Assembly (NCBI GenBank): GCA_017380355.1
Contig: JAFOED010000006.1
Coordinates: 1-13,788, forward strand
Direction: 5' to 3'
DNA from: Ruminococcus sp.
GTDB taxonomy: Bacteria > Bacillota > Clostridia > Oscillospirales > Acutalibacteraceae
DNA length: 13,788 nt
Shown piece after piece: positions 1 to 6,176 of the stretch (position 1 is the first letter of the stretch; each line of letters opens with the position of its first letter). The notes under the pieces are model-generated. The model made no database searches. It had not been told where the DNA came from and was given only the letters and a program-made list of their open reading frames with translations. Position numbers and translations under genes: made by a program.

Positions 1-370
1 GAGACGGAAGTCTTATAGCTACTGTGGAAAGACCTGCACTCACCTCGTCAGGAATGACGTCTGACTTTTTCATAATCATCGTGAGTGGACCAGGCCAGAA
101 TTTTTCTGCTAAAGCACGCGCAGTCTGTGGGAATTCTTTCACAAGATTAAAACGACTGATGTCATCAACACAAGAGATATGGACAATAAGCGGATTATCC
201 ATCGGTCTGCCTTTTGCTTTAAAAATCTTGCTCACCGCTTCGCCGTTTAGTGCATCAGCCGCTAAACCGTAAACAGTTTCTGTAGGCATAGCGACAACAC
301 CACCGTTTTTTAGTATCTCGGCAGCTGTTTTTAAGTCATTCTTTTTGTCGCTTAATAAAAGTGTATTCAT
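1..370 (-). CDS. tsaC: Threonylcarbamoyl-AMP synthase (TsaC/Sua5 family), 3' end outside window
   Basis: This gene makes threonylcarbamoyl-AMP from threonine, bicarbonate and ATP, the first step of t6A37 modification of ANN-decoding tRNAs in the cytoplasm. I translated it directly from the minus strand: ATG at 370-368, open to base 1 (123 codons, no stop). Family hallmarks are visible: PTETVYGL at residues 29-36, KAKGRP at 51-56, NPL at 59-61, then FWPGPLT and a late VAIRLP segment. These belong to the YrdC/Sua5 fold and line its nucleotide and threonine pocket. The missing part should hold the rest of the YrdC domain and, if this is a long Sua5, a C-terminal Sua5 domain. Which form it is cannot be decided here. 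The start lies 3 bases after the prfA stop, so it is surely cotranscribed and probably translationally coupled to prfA, with a modest GGAAAA-type site. Family assignment is firm; tsaC versus sua5 naming is open. Confidence 0.93.
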   Translation of the reverse strand, partial: MNTLLLSDKKNDLKTAAEILKNGGVVAMPTETVYGLAADALNGEAVSKIFKAKGRPMDNPLIVHISCVDDISRFNLVKEFPQTARALAEKFWPGPLTMIMKKSDVIPDEVSAGLSTVAIRLPS

Positions 371-373
371 AAA

Positions 374-1450
374 TTAATTTTCCATGCTTTCTTTTAACTG
401 CTGTGCTCTTTGTGCTGTGATAAGAGCTTCTACAACCTCGTCAAGGTTGCCGTTTAATATATCGTCGAGCTTGTAAAGAGTAAGCCCGATTCTGTGATCA
501 GTAAGTCGACTCTGAGGGAAGTTGTAAGTACGGATTTTTTCACTTCTGTCACCCGAACCAACCTGTGACTTTCTGTCCTGTGCAATTTCAGCGTGCTGTT
601 TGTCCTGCTCGACTTTCAAAAGTCGGCTTTTTAAAACTTTCAGCGCTTTATCTTTATTCTTATACTGGCTTCGCTCGTCCTGACACTCTACTACCATACC
701 TGTCGGCAGGTGAGTAACTCTTATAGCGGATGAAGTTTTGTTGATGTGCTGACCACCTGCACCTGATGAGCGAAAGGTGTCAATCTGTAAATCAGCAGGG
801 TTGATGTCAACTTCTACGTCATCAGCTTCAGGAAGTACAGCTACTGTCGCAGCTGACGTGTGGATTCTTCCACCACTTTCAGTCTGTGGAACACGCTGGA
901 CTCGGTGTGTACCTGACTCATACTTAAAGCGAGAGTACGCACCATCACCGTTAATCATAAATGATATTTCTTTATATCCGCCGAGCTCGGTTTCGTTAGC
1001 GTTTAAAACCTCTACCGAAAAGCCTCGTTTTTCAGCGTACATAGTGTACATTCTGAAGAGATCACTTGCAAAGAGAGATGACTCTTCGCCACCTGTACCA
1101 CCGCGGATTTCAACGATAACGTTTCGCTCGTCGTTAGGGTCTTTTGGTAAAAGTAAAATTTTAAGCTCTTCTTCAAATTTTACGATATTCTCTTTATTCT
1201 CAGCAAGTTCAGCCTGTGCGAGAGCTTTCATCTCGTCGTCGAGTCCGGTTTCGTCTAAAAGTGACAGAGCTTCTTCGATAGCGTTCTTCGCAGCTTTGTA
1301 CTCGCGGTACTTCTCGACAATCGGAGTGATTGAAGAAAGCTCCTTATTAACCTCACGAAAAACAACAGGATCAGCCGCTACGTCAGGCTCGTACATTCTC
1401 TTGCTAAGTTCTTCAAATCTTTTTTCAAAAATCTCAAGTTTATCAAACAT
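374..1450 (-). CDS. prfA: Peptide chain release factor 1
   Basis: RF1 recognises UAA and UAG in the ribosomal A site and triggers release of the finished peptide. The 358-residue product has the usual full length. The stop-codon-reading PxT tripeptide is PQT at residues 188-190, and the catalytic GGQ loop is at 232-234 within SSGAGGQHINKT. An acidic, helical N-terminal domain (about 1-100) precedes them. PxT, rather than the SPF of RF2, identifies RF1. Translation starts at ATG 1450, preceded by an AGAGGA site 11 bases after the DUF951 stop, and tsaC follows 3 bases downstream. In many Firmicutes prmC, the methyltransferase for the GGQ glutamine, sits between prfA and tsaC. It is absent from this position, so it must be elsewhere if present. 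Confidence 0.98.
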   Translation of the reverse strand: MFDKLEIFEKRFEELSKRMYEPDVAADPVVFREVNKELSSITPIVEKYREYKAAKNAIEEALSLLDETGLDDEMKALAQAELAENKENIVKFEEELKILLLPKDPNDERNVIVEIRGGTGGEESSLFASDLFRMYTMYAEKRGFSVEVLNANETELGGYKEISFMINGDGAYSRFKYESGTHRVQRVPQTESGGRIHTSAATVAVLPEADDVEVDINPADLQIDTFRSSGAGGQHINKTSSAIRVTHLPTGMVVECQDERSQYKNKDKALKVLKSRLLKVEQDKQHAEIAQDRKSQVGSGDRSEKIRTYNFPQSRLTDHRIGLTLYKLDDILNGNLDEVVEALITAQRAQQLKESMEN

Positions 1451-1461
1451 AGTTTTTCCTC

Positions 1462-1650
1462 TTATTCAGTATCTTCACGAATGATTTTTCTGATGCTTTT
1501 TTCGACATTTTTTCTAGGCACCATAACTTCGTGCGAGCATTTAGTACACTTGATCTTGAAATCCATTCCGATTCTTGTGACTAAAAACTCGTTACATCCG
1601 CACGGATGCGGTTTTTTCAGTATTAATCTGTCGTTTACTCGTACGTCCAT
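1462..1650 (-). CDS. DUF951 family small zinc-ribbon-like protein (YyzM-like)
   Basis: This 62-residue protein matches the DUF951 family, which includes Bacillus YyzM, as I know it: an N-terminal MDVRVNDRLILKKPHPCG stretch, a central R-I-G-x-D-x-K-I-K-C segment and a C-terminal V-M-V-P-R motif. Cysteines 17, 19, 35 and 38 form a CxC...CxxC arrangement likely to bind one zinc or a metal cluster. That is inference from spacing. The protein is small, basic and soluble, without a signal peptide or membrane segment, which would suit nucleic-acid or ribosome contact, but no function is established. It is the first gene of a run with prfA and tsaC. The ATG at 1650 has an AGGCGG-type site (about 1656-1661). 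Confidence 0.88.
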   Translation of the reverse strand: MDVRVNDRLILKKPHPCGCNEFLVTRIGMDFKIKCTKCSHEVMVPRKNVEKSIRKIIREDTE

Positions 1651-1670
1651 ATTAACCGCCTGATTCCATA

Positions 1671-1705
1671 TTTATACATAATATATATTAACACAAAGCG
1701 TTAAA
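1671..1705 (-). promoter_or_regulatory. Probable promoter region of the DUF951-prfA-tsaC operon
   Basis: This is the AT-rich gap between the hflX terminator and the DUF951 gene. Minus-strand -10 candidates are TATAAA at 1676-1671 and TATTAT at 1683-1678. No -35 box is convincing: TTTGTG at 1697-1692 sits 15 bases from the first. Position argues for a promoter here because the upstream transcript is terminated just before. Confidence 0.4.
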
Positions 1706-1737
1706 AATAGCAAGGCGGCACACAAGTGTGTACCGCC
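1701..1737 (-). terminator. Intrinsic terminator of hflX
   Basis: An 11-bp stem with one mismatch (GGCGG...ACACA pairing with TGTGT...CCGCC, 1714-1737) has a loop of about 2 bases. Read on the minus strand it begins 6 bases past the hflX stop and is followed by a broken U-tract (TATTTTT at about 1703-1709). It separates hflX from the DUF951-prfA-tsaC operon. Confidence 0.8.
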
Positions 1738-1742
1738 ATAAA

Positions 1743-2990
1743 TTAATCTACAATGTATTCTCTGAGTCTGCCGTAAGTCGCTTCGTCAATAATAGCTTCC
1801 ACTTCTACACCATTCTCTGTGTATTCTTCTTTATTTACTGTAGAAGTTGTGCGAAGTGATGCAGCTAAACCCGCCTTATCAAATGGGAACAAAAGCTTCA
1901 CACATTTTACTCTTCGTGGGAGATTATCCTCAACCGCTTTTAACAGCTCGTCGATACCCACACCGTGCTTTGCGCTGATTTTCACAGCGTCTGTGATTCG
2001 CATAATATCCATCTCATCATCTAACAAATCGCACTTGTTAAGCACAGGGATAATAGGCGTATCTACACAGCCTAAGTCAACGAGCAACTTCTGTGTTACG
2101 TCGAGATGCAGTGACGCTTCGTCGGAGCTTGCGTCACAGACGTTTAAGATAATATCAGCAAGGGCTGCTTCCTCTAAAGTAGACTTAAACGCTTCGACGA
2201 GGTGATGAGGTAATCGTCTGACTAAACCTACCGTGTCAATCATCATAACAGAAACGCCGTTAGGGAGTTTTAAAGCACGCGAAGTCGGGTCGAGTGTCGC
2301 AAAAAGCTTGTCCTGTGCGAGCACTCCTGCCTGTGTCAGAAAGTTCATCAGCGTCGATTTTCCTGCGTTTGTGTAACCAACTATAGCGACAGTTATAACG
2401 TTGTCTTTCTTTCGTCTGCGTCTTAACTGTTCGCGGTGCTGTTCGACCTCTTTAAGCTGTGCTTTTAAAGTCTCCATTCTGCGTCTAATATGACGTTTAT
2501 CTGTCTCAAGCTTTGTTTCACCAGGACCACGAGTACCGATACCACCGCCCAGACGGGACATCTCGATACCTTTACCCGTAAGTCGAGGGAGCATATATTT
2601 AAGCTGTGCAAGTTCAACCTGAAGTTTACCCTCTTTTGACTTAGCTCGCTGTGCGAAAATATCTAAGATAAGCATCGTACGGTCGATTGTACGAGTGTCA
2701 GTCTGAGTTTCGATGTTTCTAATCTGTACAGGAGACAGCTCTAAATCGAAAATAAGCAAATCGATTTCGTGTATTTCACACGCTTCTTTTATCTCAATCA
2801 GCTTACCGCTACCGACACAAGTGCCAGGTTCTAAGTGGCTTAACTTCTGCTCGATACTGAGTACAGGGTCTGCACCCGCACTTTTTGCAAGCTCAAAAAG
2901 TTCTGAAAGTGATGACTGCGCATCAAAGTCACCCGTATCAACGCTCACGAGCAGTGCTCTGGTCGGTTTTATTTCTAAATTGTTTTCCAT
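1743..2990 (-). CDS. hflX: GTPase HflX
   Basis: HflX is a translational GTPase-like protein that binds the 50S subunit and splits or rescues stalled ribosomes under stress. I place the start at ATG 2990 (415 residues): GGAGAG at 3000-2995 lies just upstream, and the promoter predicts a start of transcription near 3022. The longer reading from TTG 3014 would leave almost no leader. In order there is an N-terminal HflX domain (about 10-150), the glycine-rich SRLGGGIGTRGPGETKLE linker segment near 145-162, a Lys/Arg-rich coiled helix (about 163-196), and the G domain from about 198. G1 is GYTNAGKS (205-212), G3 DTVG (252-255) and G4 NKCD (318-321), with ISAK near 338 as G5. All nucleotide-binding residues are present. 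The gene is monocistronic, divergent from proB, and ends in its own terminator. Confidence 0.97.
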   Translation of the reverse strand: MENNLEIKPTRALLVSVDTGDFDAQSSLSELFELAKSAGADPVLSIEQKLSHLEPGTCVGSGKLIEIKEACEIHEIDLLIFDLELSPVQIRNIETQTDTRTIDRTMLILDIFAQRAKSKEGKLQVELAQLKYMLPRLTGKGIEMSRLGGGIGTRGPGETKLETDKRHIRRRMETLKAQLKEVEQHREQLRRRRKKDNVITVAIVGYTNAGKSTLMNFLTQAGVLAQDKLFATLDPTSRALKLPNGVSVMMIDTVGLVRRLPHHLVEAFKSTLEEAALADIILNVCDASSDEASLHLDVTQKLLVDLGCVDTPIIPVLNKCDLLDDEMDIMRITDAVKISAKHGVGIDELLKAVEDNLPRRVKCVKLLFPFDKAGLAASLRTTSTVNKEEYTENGVEVEAIIDEATYGRLREYIVD

Positions 2991-3028
2991 AATTCTCTCC
3001 ATATGTTGAGTCAATCTTATATGCCCCT

Positions 3029-3057
3029 AGTATAGCCCAAGTCGCACATTTTGTAAA
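3029..3057 (-). promoter_or_regulatory. Sigma-A-type promoter of hflX
   Basis: On the minus strand, TTTACA (3057-3052) and TATACT (3034-3029) are separated by exactly 17 bases. Both boxes are one mismatch from consensus. Transcription should begin near 3022, giving a leader of about 32 bases to the ATG at 2990. Confidence 0.82.
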
Positions 3058-3095
3058 CATTTTAACTCAATTTACTGTTCATATATTTAACATAA

Positions 3096-3131
3096 ATTAT
3101 ACTTTTATTTTTGACAAATATGTAGTATAAT
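3096..3131 (+). promoter_or_regulatory. proB promoter region with a dyad-symmetric element
   Basis: A consensus -10 TATAAT lies at 3126-3131. A perfect TTGACA lies at 3111-3116, only 9 bases upstream, so the two cannot act as one standard promoter. TTGACA could instead use TATTTG at 3134-3139 (17-base spacer), or TATAAT could act with a weak TTTTAT at 3103-3108. The region also forms an inverted repeat, ATTATACT (3096-3103) and AGTATAAT (3124-3131), centred on TTTGACAAA, so a mirror-image TATAAT faces hflX. Which boxes are used is not decided by sequence. Confidence 0.5.
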
Positions 3132-3192
3132 GATATTTGGTGAATTTTAGCCGCTGATAACACACTAAAATCGCGGCAAAAAGAGGTTTATT

Positions 3193-3975
3193 ATGGATAA
3201 GAAAAGAATAGTTGTGAAAGTCGGCACATCGACACTCACATACGAAAACGGCAAGATAAATTTACGCAGAGTCGACACCTTAAGCAAGGTGCTCTCTGAT
3301 TTAAGAAACAGCGGTCACGACATCGTACTCGTATCATCAGGTGCTATCGGTGTAGGCGTAGGTAAGCTCGGACTCGAGCAAAGACCAAGCTCAACCCGAG
3401 AGAAGCAGGCGCTAGCAGCTGTTGGTCAGTGCGAGCTGATGTTTATGTACGATAAGTTCTTCTCTGAGTACAACAACACTGTCGCACAGGTACTGCTCAC
3501 TAAGTTCTCCGTTGACAACGACCACAAAAAAGAAAACGTTTTAAATACATTCAACACTCTGCTTTCTATGGGCATCATCCCGATTGTCAACGAAAACGAC
3601 ACTGTTGCTATCGATGAGCTCGAAGGCAACAACTTCGGCGACAACGATATGCTTTCTGCTATCGTATCAACACTTGTAAATGCAGACACTCTCGTTATCC
3701 TCACCGACATCGACGGACTCTACACAGACAACCCACGCATAAACAAAGATGCAGTACATATCGACGTTGTAGAAGAAATCACAGACGAGATTATGCATAT
3801 GGCTAACGGCTCTGGCTCAAACAGAGGCACAGGCGGTATGGCGACAAAGCTCAAAGCTGCAAAGTACGTTACCGATGCTCATATCGACTGCGTTGTTGTA
3901 AACGGCGACAACCCGGAAGTTTTATACGAAATTTTTGAAGACGGCAAACAGGTCGGTACTCTCTTCAAAGGATAA
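3193..3975 (+). CDS. proB: Glutamate 5-kinase, short form without PUA domain
   Basis: ProB phosphorylates glutamate to gamma-glutamyl phosphate with ATP, the committed and normally proline-inhibited step of proline synthesis. The 260-residue protein is one amino-acid-kinase domain. Motifs in order: KVGTSTL (9-15), VSSGAIGVG near 48-55, VNENDTVAIDEL (132-142), FGDND (148-152), ILTDIDGLYTDNPR (169-182) and GTGGMATKLKAA from 212 (substrate and nucleotide loops). It ends at the typical GTLF segment, so it lacks the C-terminal PUA domain of the 367-residue E. coli enzyme. Nothing suggests truncation, because proA follows after 9 bases with its own site. The start ATG 3193 has AGAGG at 3182-3186. 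Expected to work with ProA, since the acyl phosphate is unstable. Confidence 0.97.
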   Translation: MDKKRIVVKVGTSTLTYENGKINLRRVDTLSKVLSDLRNSGHDIVLVSSGAIGVGVGKLGLEQRPSSTREKQALAAVGQCELMFMYDKFFSEYNNTVAQVLLTKFSVDNDHKKENVLNTFNTLLSMGIIPIVNENDTVAIDELEGNNFGDNDMLSAIVSTLVNADTLVILTDIDGLYTDNPRINKDAVHIDVVEEITDEIMHMANGSGSNRGTGGMATKLKAAKYVTDAHIDCVVVNGDNPEVLYEIFEDGKQVGTLFKG

Positions 3976-3984
3976 GGTGATTTT

Positions 3985-5229
3985 ATGTTAAGCGTAAAAG
4001 AATTAGGAATAAATGCAAAAAAAGCGTCGAGAGCTCTCCTTACAGCTAAGAAAGAGAAAAACGACGCACTTAAGAATATAGCTGATGCTTTAGTGAAAAA
4101 CAGCGAAGCTATTATTAAAGCTAACGATATTGATATTAAAAACGGTAAAGAAAACGGTCTAACTGACGCTATGCTCGACCGATTAAGACTAAACGTTGAG
4201 CGAATCGAAGGTATTGCAAATGGCGTCAGAGAAATTATCGCTATGCCTGACCCAGTCGGAAAAGTTCTGTCAGGTAATACTCTTTCAAACGGACTTGAAA
4301 TCACAAAAGTTACTGTTCCTTTAGGTGTTATCGGCATTATCTTCGAGTCTCGTCCTAACGTTACTGCTGACGCAGCTGCTCTATGTCTGAAAGCAGGCAA
4401 CTGTGTTATTCTTCGAGGCGGTAAAGAAGCTATAAACTCTAACAAAGCAATTGTTGAGATTATGCGTGAAGCTATTTTCGAAGCAGGTCTGCCTAAAGAC
4501 TGCATCAACCTTATAGAGGACACAACACGTCAGAGCTCAATCGAACTTATGGGACTTACTGACTACCTCGACGTACTTATTCCACGTGGTGGTGCGGGTC
4601 TTATCCGCGCTGTCGTTGAGAACGCTAAAGTTCCTGTAATCGAAACAGGTGTCGGCAACTGTCACGCTTACGTTGACGAAAGTGCCGATATCGAAATGGC
4701 TAAAGAGATTATTTTTAACGCAAAGACATCAAGAGTTTCTGTATGCAACGCGTTAGAAACAATGCTTATAAACGAAAAAATAGCAGACAAAGCTTTACCT
4801 GCTATATACGACGCACTCAAAGAGAAAAACGTAGAAATCCGCGGATGCGAGAAAACACGCGCTATTTTACCACAGTGTAAAGAAGTAAGTGTCGAAGACT
4901 ACGCAACAGAATTTTTAGACTACATCTTAGCGGTTAAAGTCGTAAAAGATATTGACGAAGCGATTGAGCATATCTCTAAATACTCAAGCGGTCACTCAGA
5001 AGTTATCATCACCGAAAACTATAAAAACGCAGAAAAATTCTTAAACGAAATCGACTCATCTGCTGTTTATGTAAACGCATCAACCCGCTTTACCGACGGC
5101 GGTCAGTTCGGTTTAGGTGCTGAAATCGGAATTTCTACACAGAAGCTCCACGCTCGCGGTCCGATGGGGCTGGAAAACTTAGTCAGCACTAAGTTTATTA
5201 TCCGTGGCGACGGTCACGTCAGAGTATAG
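3985..5229 (+). CDS. proA: Gamma-glutamyl phosphate reductase (glutamate-5-semialdehyde dehydrogenase)
   Basis: ProA reduces gamma-glutamyl phosphate with NADPH to glutamate-5-semialdehyde, which cyclises on the way to proline. The 414 residues match the family length. The catalytic cysteine is C254 in SRVSVCNALETM (249-260). The cofactor domain shows PLGVIGIIFESRPNV (112-126) and ILRGGKEA (142-149), and the C-terminal part has GLGAEIGISTQKLHARGPMGL, a strong family signature. The start ATG 3985 has AAGGTGA at 3974-3980, partly overlapping the proB stop, so proB and proA form one operon. The last 11 bases overlap the end of a convergent gene on the other strand, and I see no hairpin terminator after the stop. 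Confidence 0.98.
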   Translation: MLSVKELGINAKKASRALLTAKKEKNDALKNIADALVKNSEAIIKANDIDIKNGKENGLTDAMLDRLRLNVERIEGIANGVREIIAMPDPVGKVLSGNTLSNGLEITKVTVPLGVIGIIFESRPNVTADAAALCLKAGNCVILRGGKEAINSNKAIVEIMREAIFEAGLPKDCINLIEDTTRQSSIELMGLTDYLDVLIPRGGAGLIRAVVENAKVPVIETGVGNCHAYVDESADIEMAKEIIFNAKTSRVSVCNALETMLINEKIADKALPAIYDALKEKNVEIRGCEKTRAILPQCKEVSVEDYATEFLDYILAVKVVKDIDEAIEHISKYSSGHSEVIITENYKNAEKFLNEIDSSAVYVNASTRFTDGGQFGLGAEIGISTQKLHARGPMGLENLVSTKFIIRGDGHVRV

Positions 5230-5494
5230 TGTAGAGCAACGCAAGAATAAGCGTCGAATCTGCCTTTTCGCTGATAAGCAATACGATTAAAATCAGGATG
5301 AGGCTTTTCTCCTTGTCTCGCATAAGAACGTCGAGAAAATTACCACTCTGTTTATCTTCCTGAATTGCTATTTTTGATTCTTCACTCATTTCAGGCTTTT
5401 TTTCATTCACTACAGGAGGAGCTTTCTTCGGTTGTGCGTTTGAATACATCTGGTTAAAGCGTCTAAGCGCATCGCTTTGCATATTATCAGCCAT
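5219..5494 (-). CDS. Small protein of unknown function with C-terminal hydrophobic hairpin
   Basis: I cannot name this 91-residue protein. The first 60 residues are polar, Pro/Lys/Glu-rich and probably disordered (QPKKAPPVVNEKKPEM at about 21-36). The C-terminus is two short hydrophobic runs, SLILILIVLLI (64-74) and TLILALLYTIL (81-91), split by SEKADS. It looks like a membrane hairpin or a pair of very hydrophobic helices, with no signal peptide. The start ATG 5494 has an excellent AGGAGG at 5505-5500 that overlaps the stop codon of the upstream gene, so the two are coupled. It is the last of three small genes, and its stop lies inside the 3' end of convergent proA. I recall similar uncharacterised proteins in gut Clostridia, but cannot verify that here. 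Confidence 0.8.
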   Translation of the reverse strand: MADNMQSDALRRFNQMYSNAQPKKAPPVVNEKKPEMSEESKIAIQEDKQSGNFLDVLMRDKEKSLILILIVLLISEKADSTLILALLYTIL

Positions 5495-5503
5495 AGAATC
5501 CTC

Positions 5504-5884
5504 CTAGAATATAGAATCGAGAATTTTCATATCCTTTAAAAGCGGTAAAATCTTCATTATTTTCAGGATTTTTTCCGCTTCTTCGAGCTTTTTCCTACGT
5601 TCTATAGATAAAAACGGACGAAGAGCGAAAAGCAGTCTGCTCACATCATCTTCTTTGTTAGCTCCTGATAAAATCGGCATTATTTTTGACACAGCCGACA
5701 GCACATCAGGCGACAACATAGATGTGCTTAAAGGGTTTTCATCTGGCTTTGGTTTACTGTCGGTATTATGTACGTTTTTATTAAACGAGTCAGTTAAACC
5801 GAGCATTTCCCCGAGCCCTTTTATCTGTTCTAACGCTCGGGGATCACTCATAATTTCGCTTAACTTTGAACTTATGTCGTCCAT
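5504..5884 (-). CDS. Conserved-looking helical protein of unknown function
   Basis: This is a 126-residue soluble protein that I do not recognise as a named family. It has three parts. An N-terminal helix pair carries E-I-M-S-D-P (10-15) and G-L-G-E-M-L-G-L (23-30). A polar Asn/Ser/Pro linker covers about 31-55. A C-terminal helical segment runs through SPDVLSAVSKIMPILS, RLLFALRPFLSIERRKKLEEA and KILKIMKILPLLKDMKIL. The last region is amphipathic with strong basic patches, which suits a protein-protein or membrane-surface contact. No catalytic motif, metal site or transmembrane segment is seen. It starts 1 base after the stop of the preceding small gene, with GGGA as a weak ribosome site, and is followed at 10 bases by the hydrophobic small gene. 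The three form one transcription unit. The S-D-P motif recurs in the preceding gene. Confidence 0.78.
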   Translation of the reverse strand: MDDISSKLSEIMSDPRALEQIKGLGEMLGLTDSFNKNVHNTDSKPKPDENPLSTSMLSPDVLSAVSKIMPILSGANKEDDVSRLLFALRPFLSIERRKKLEEAEKILKIMKILPLLKDMKILDSIF

Positions 5885-5885
5885 A

Positions 5886-6119
5886 TTATCCCATTAACTT
5901 TTTAATAAGCGCCTGTGCGTACGGAGAATTAAGCACTTTTTTTGACTGCTCGGGGTCAGATAAAATCTCGTTTATTTTTTGTGCCTGATTTTCATCCATA
6001 TTTTTCAGTACCTGCTGAAAATTCCCCTTTTGCAGTGCATCTTTCACCTGCTTAGAATCCGTATTCAGTTTTTCTGACAACTGATTTATCAACGCGTTTA
6101 TCTGCTCATTATTAGCCAT
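5886..6119 (-). CDS. Small helical protein of unknown function with DP/SP repeat-like C-terminus
   Basis: A 77-residue protein beginning MANNEQINAL. I chose ATG 6119 over the GTG at 6128 because GAGG at 6131-6128 sits 8 bases before this ATG. It is Gln/Asn/Lys-rich and almost all helix-forming, with no cysteine and no membrane segment. The C-terminus has E-I-L-S-D-P (51-56) followed by V-L-N-S-P (62-66) and QALIKKL. This pattern resembles the DP helical repeats of STI1-type chaperone-binding domains, but that is a by-eye resemblance only. It is the first gene of a three-gene unit and is divergent from the phosphoesterase gene 57 bases away. No convincing promoter is visible in that gap, so one may lie within the start of the phosphoesterase gene. 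Confidence 0.75.
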   Translation of the reverse strand: MANNEQINALINQLSEKLNTDSKQVKDALQKGNFQQVLKNMDENQAQKINEILSDPEQSKKVLNSPYAQALIKKLMG

Positions 6120-6176
6120 ACATAACACCTCGATAATATACTATGCGGTATATGACTTTTTATGACAGGAGTTTTT

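Noticed and set aside
777..1484. A 235-codon plus-strand reading frame opposite prfA
   Set aside because: It lies antisense to a clear RF1 gene, its translation is Ser/Ile-rich and low in complexity, and it lacks a ribosome site. It is a shadow frame; similar ones oppose hflX, proB, proA, ricT and sigF.
2991..3014. TTG at 3014 as the hflX start, adding 8 residues
   Set aside because: It would leave only about 8 bases after the predicted transcription start, while ATG 2990 has GGAGAG right before it.
3132..3192. T-box or other long riboswitch upstream of proBA
   Set aside because: The leader is at most about 60-80 bases, with no T-box AGGGTGGnACCGCG-type sequence or specifier structure.
3879..4523. 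A 214-codon minus-strand frame opposite proB-proA
   Set aside because: It crosses two certain genes on the other strand and its sequence (Ser/Ile/Phe-rich) resembles reverse translation of lysine/glutamate-rich coding DNA. No ribosome site or promoter.
6138..6166. Sigma-E-like promoter (GTCATAAA - 13 - CATAGTAT) for the small-gene cluster, which would place it in sporulation
   Set aside because: The predicted transcription start falls at about 6131, on the ribosome site itself, and the boxes match only loosely.
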